From: Siccibacter turicensis LMG 23730
GTDB lineage: Bacteria; Pseudomonadota; Gammaproteobacteria; Enterobacterales; Enterobacteriaceae
DNA: 64,000 nt
Reading direction: 5' to 3'
Assembly (NCBI RefSeq): GCF_000463155.2
Contig: NZ_AWFZ01000028.1
Coordinates: 372,001 to 436,000 of the forward strand
The notes under the pieces are model-generated. The model saw only the letters and a program-made list of their open reading frames with translations. It ran no database searches and was not told the origin of the DNA. This document shows, one piece after another, positions 63,625 to 64,000 of the stretch (positions within the stretch are counted from its first letter, which is position 1; the number at the start of each line of letters is the position of its first letter). Position numbers and translations under genes: made by a program.

Positions 63625-64000
63625 ATGAACACCACTCCCACCACCGCCCCTTCCGGGCTGGTTATTGTGATTCTGGCCATGGCCGCCGGCCTTAGCGTAG
63701 CGTCTATCTACTACGCCCAGCCCATTTTGCCGCTGATAGGCAGTGACCTGCAGCTGAGCGTCAGCGGCATGGGGTTGATCCCGACCCTGACTCAGGTCGG
63801 CTACGCGCTCGGCATTCTGTTTCTGCTGCCGCTCGGCGATCGCCACGACCGTCGTACCTTGATCCTGATAAAAAGTAGCGCACTGGCGCTACTGCTGGCG
63901 CTGTGCAGCTTCTCGGGCGGCCTGAACGCGCTGCTGGCGATCAGCCTGCTGATTGGCATGATGGCAACCATGGCGCAGGATATCGTCCCGGCGGCCGCAA
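63625..64000 (+). CDS. MFS transporter, 3' end beyond window
   Basis: N-terminal 125 residues of a major facilitator superfamily permease. ATG at 63625 follows GAGGA. The first helix is LVIVILAMAAGLSVASIYYAQPILPLIG, the second starts TQVGYALGILFLLPLGD, and the cytoplasmic loop GDRHDRRTL is MFS motif A. The YYAQPIL segment is typical of the drug/sugar exporter branch (YnfM/AraJ-like). Direction and substrate are not readable; the divergent LysR gene is its likely regulator. Confidence 0.88.
   Translation, partial: MNTTPTTAPSGLVIVILAMAAGLSVASIYYAQPILPLIGSDLQLSVSGMGLIPTLTQVGYALGILFLLPLGDRHDRRTLILIKSSALALLLALCSFSGGLNALLAISLLIGMMATMAQDIVPAAA

Overview
The window is chromosomal DNA from a member of the Enterobacteriaceae close to Enterobacter, Lelliottia, Leclercia or Klebsiella. 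The DNA is GC-rich. Nearly every protein aligns over its full length with its E. coli K-12 counterpart as I remember it, and the gene order follows the K-12 segment from icd to rne: icd, rluE, nudJ, mnmA, hflD, purB, phoPQ, roxA, pepT, potABCD, cobB, nagK, lolEDC, ycfT, mfd, ldtC, bhsA, comR, ycfJ, ndh, ycfP, nagZ, thiK, lpoB, ycfL, hinT, fhuE, ptsG, tatD-family ycfH, holB, tmk, mltG, pabC, fabF, acpP, fabGDH, plsX, rpmF, yceD, yceF, rluC, rne. I could not run searches, so the genus is not fixed.

Layout. 1-10.5 kb holds the 3'-truncated icd, RNA-modification genes (rluE, mnmA), nudJ, hflD, purB and the phoPQ two-component system behind a perfect PhoP box. A chemoreceptor gene with its own sigma-28 (FliA) promoter sits between nudJ and mnmA. 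At 10.5-12.1 kb a visibly AT-rich single-gene islet encodes an unrecognised 459-residue protein with a HEPN-like R-x4-H motif; it is the most foreign-looking segment. 12.1-18.6 kb holds roxA, pepT and the spermidine/putrescine importer potABCD. At 18.6-22.6 kb an accessory block (glutathione peroxidase, YjbR-like protein, SDR oxidoreductase with divergent HxlR regulator, MscS channel) separates potD from cobB.

22.6-33.7 kb contains the lolCDE-nagK-cobB operon (lipoprotein release, GlcNAc kinase, deacylase), ycfT, the transcription-repair coupling factor mfd and the L,D-transpeptidase ldtC. 33.7-36.1 kb carries bhsA/comR, an unannotated 49-residue membrane protein with its own ribosome-binding site and terminator, and ycfJ. 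36.2-41.7 kb carries ndh and the hinT-ycfL-lpoB-thiK-nagZ-ycfP cluster (peptidoglycan synthesis and recycling, thiamine salvage). 42-46 kb carries the Fur-type siderophore receptor fhuE and ptsG with CRP and SgrS control sites.

46-57 kb is one long leftward set: plsX-fabH-fabD-fabG-acpP-fabF fatty acid synthesis, with rpmF and yceD ahead of it and pabC-mltG-tmk-holB-ycfH after it. 57-62.6 kb has yceF, rluC and the large rne gene with its regulatory leader. The window ends in an accessory LysR regulator and a divergent, truncated MFS transporter sharing a short control region.

RNA genes, insertion sequences, CRISPR arrays and integrases were looked for and not seen. Several genes use GTG or TTG starts (hflD, ycfJ, ndh, nagZ, thiK, lpoB, plsX).
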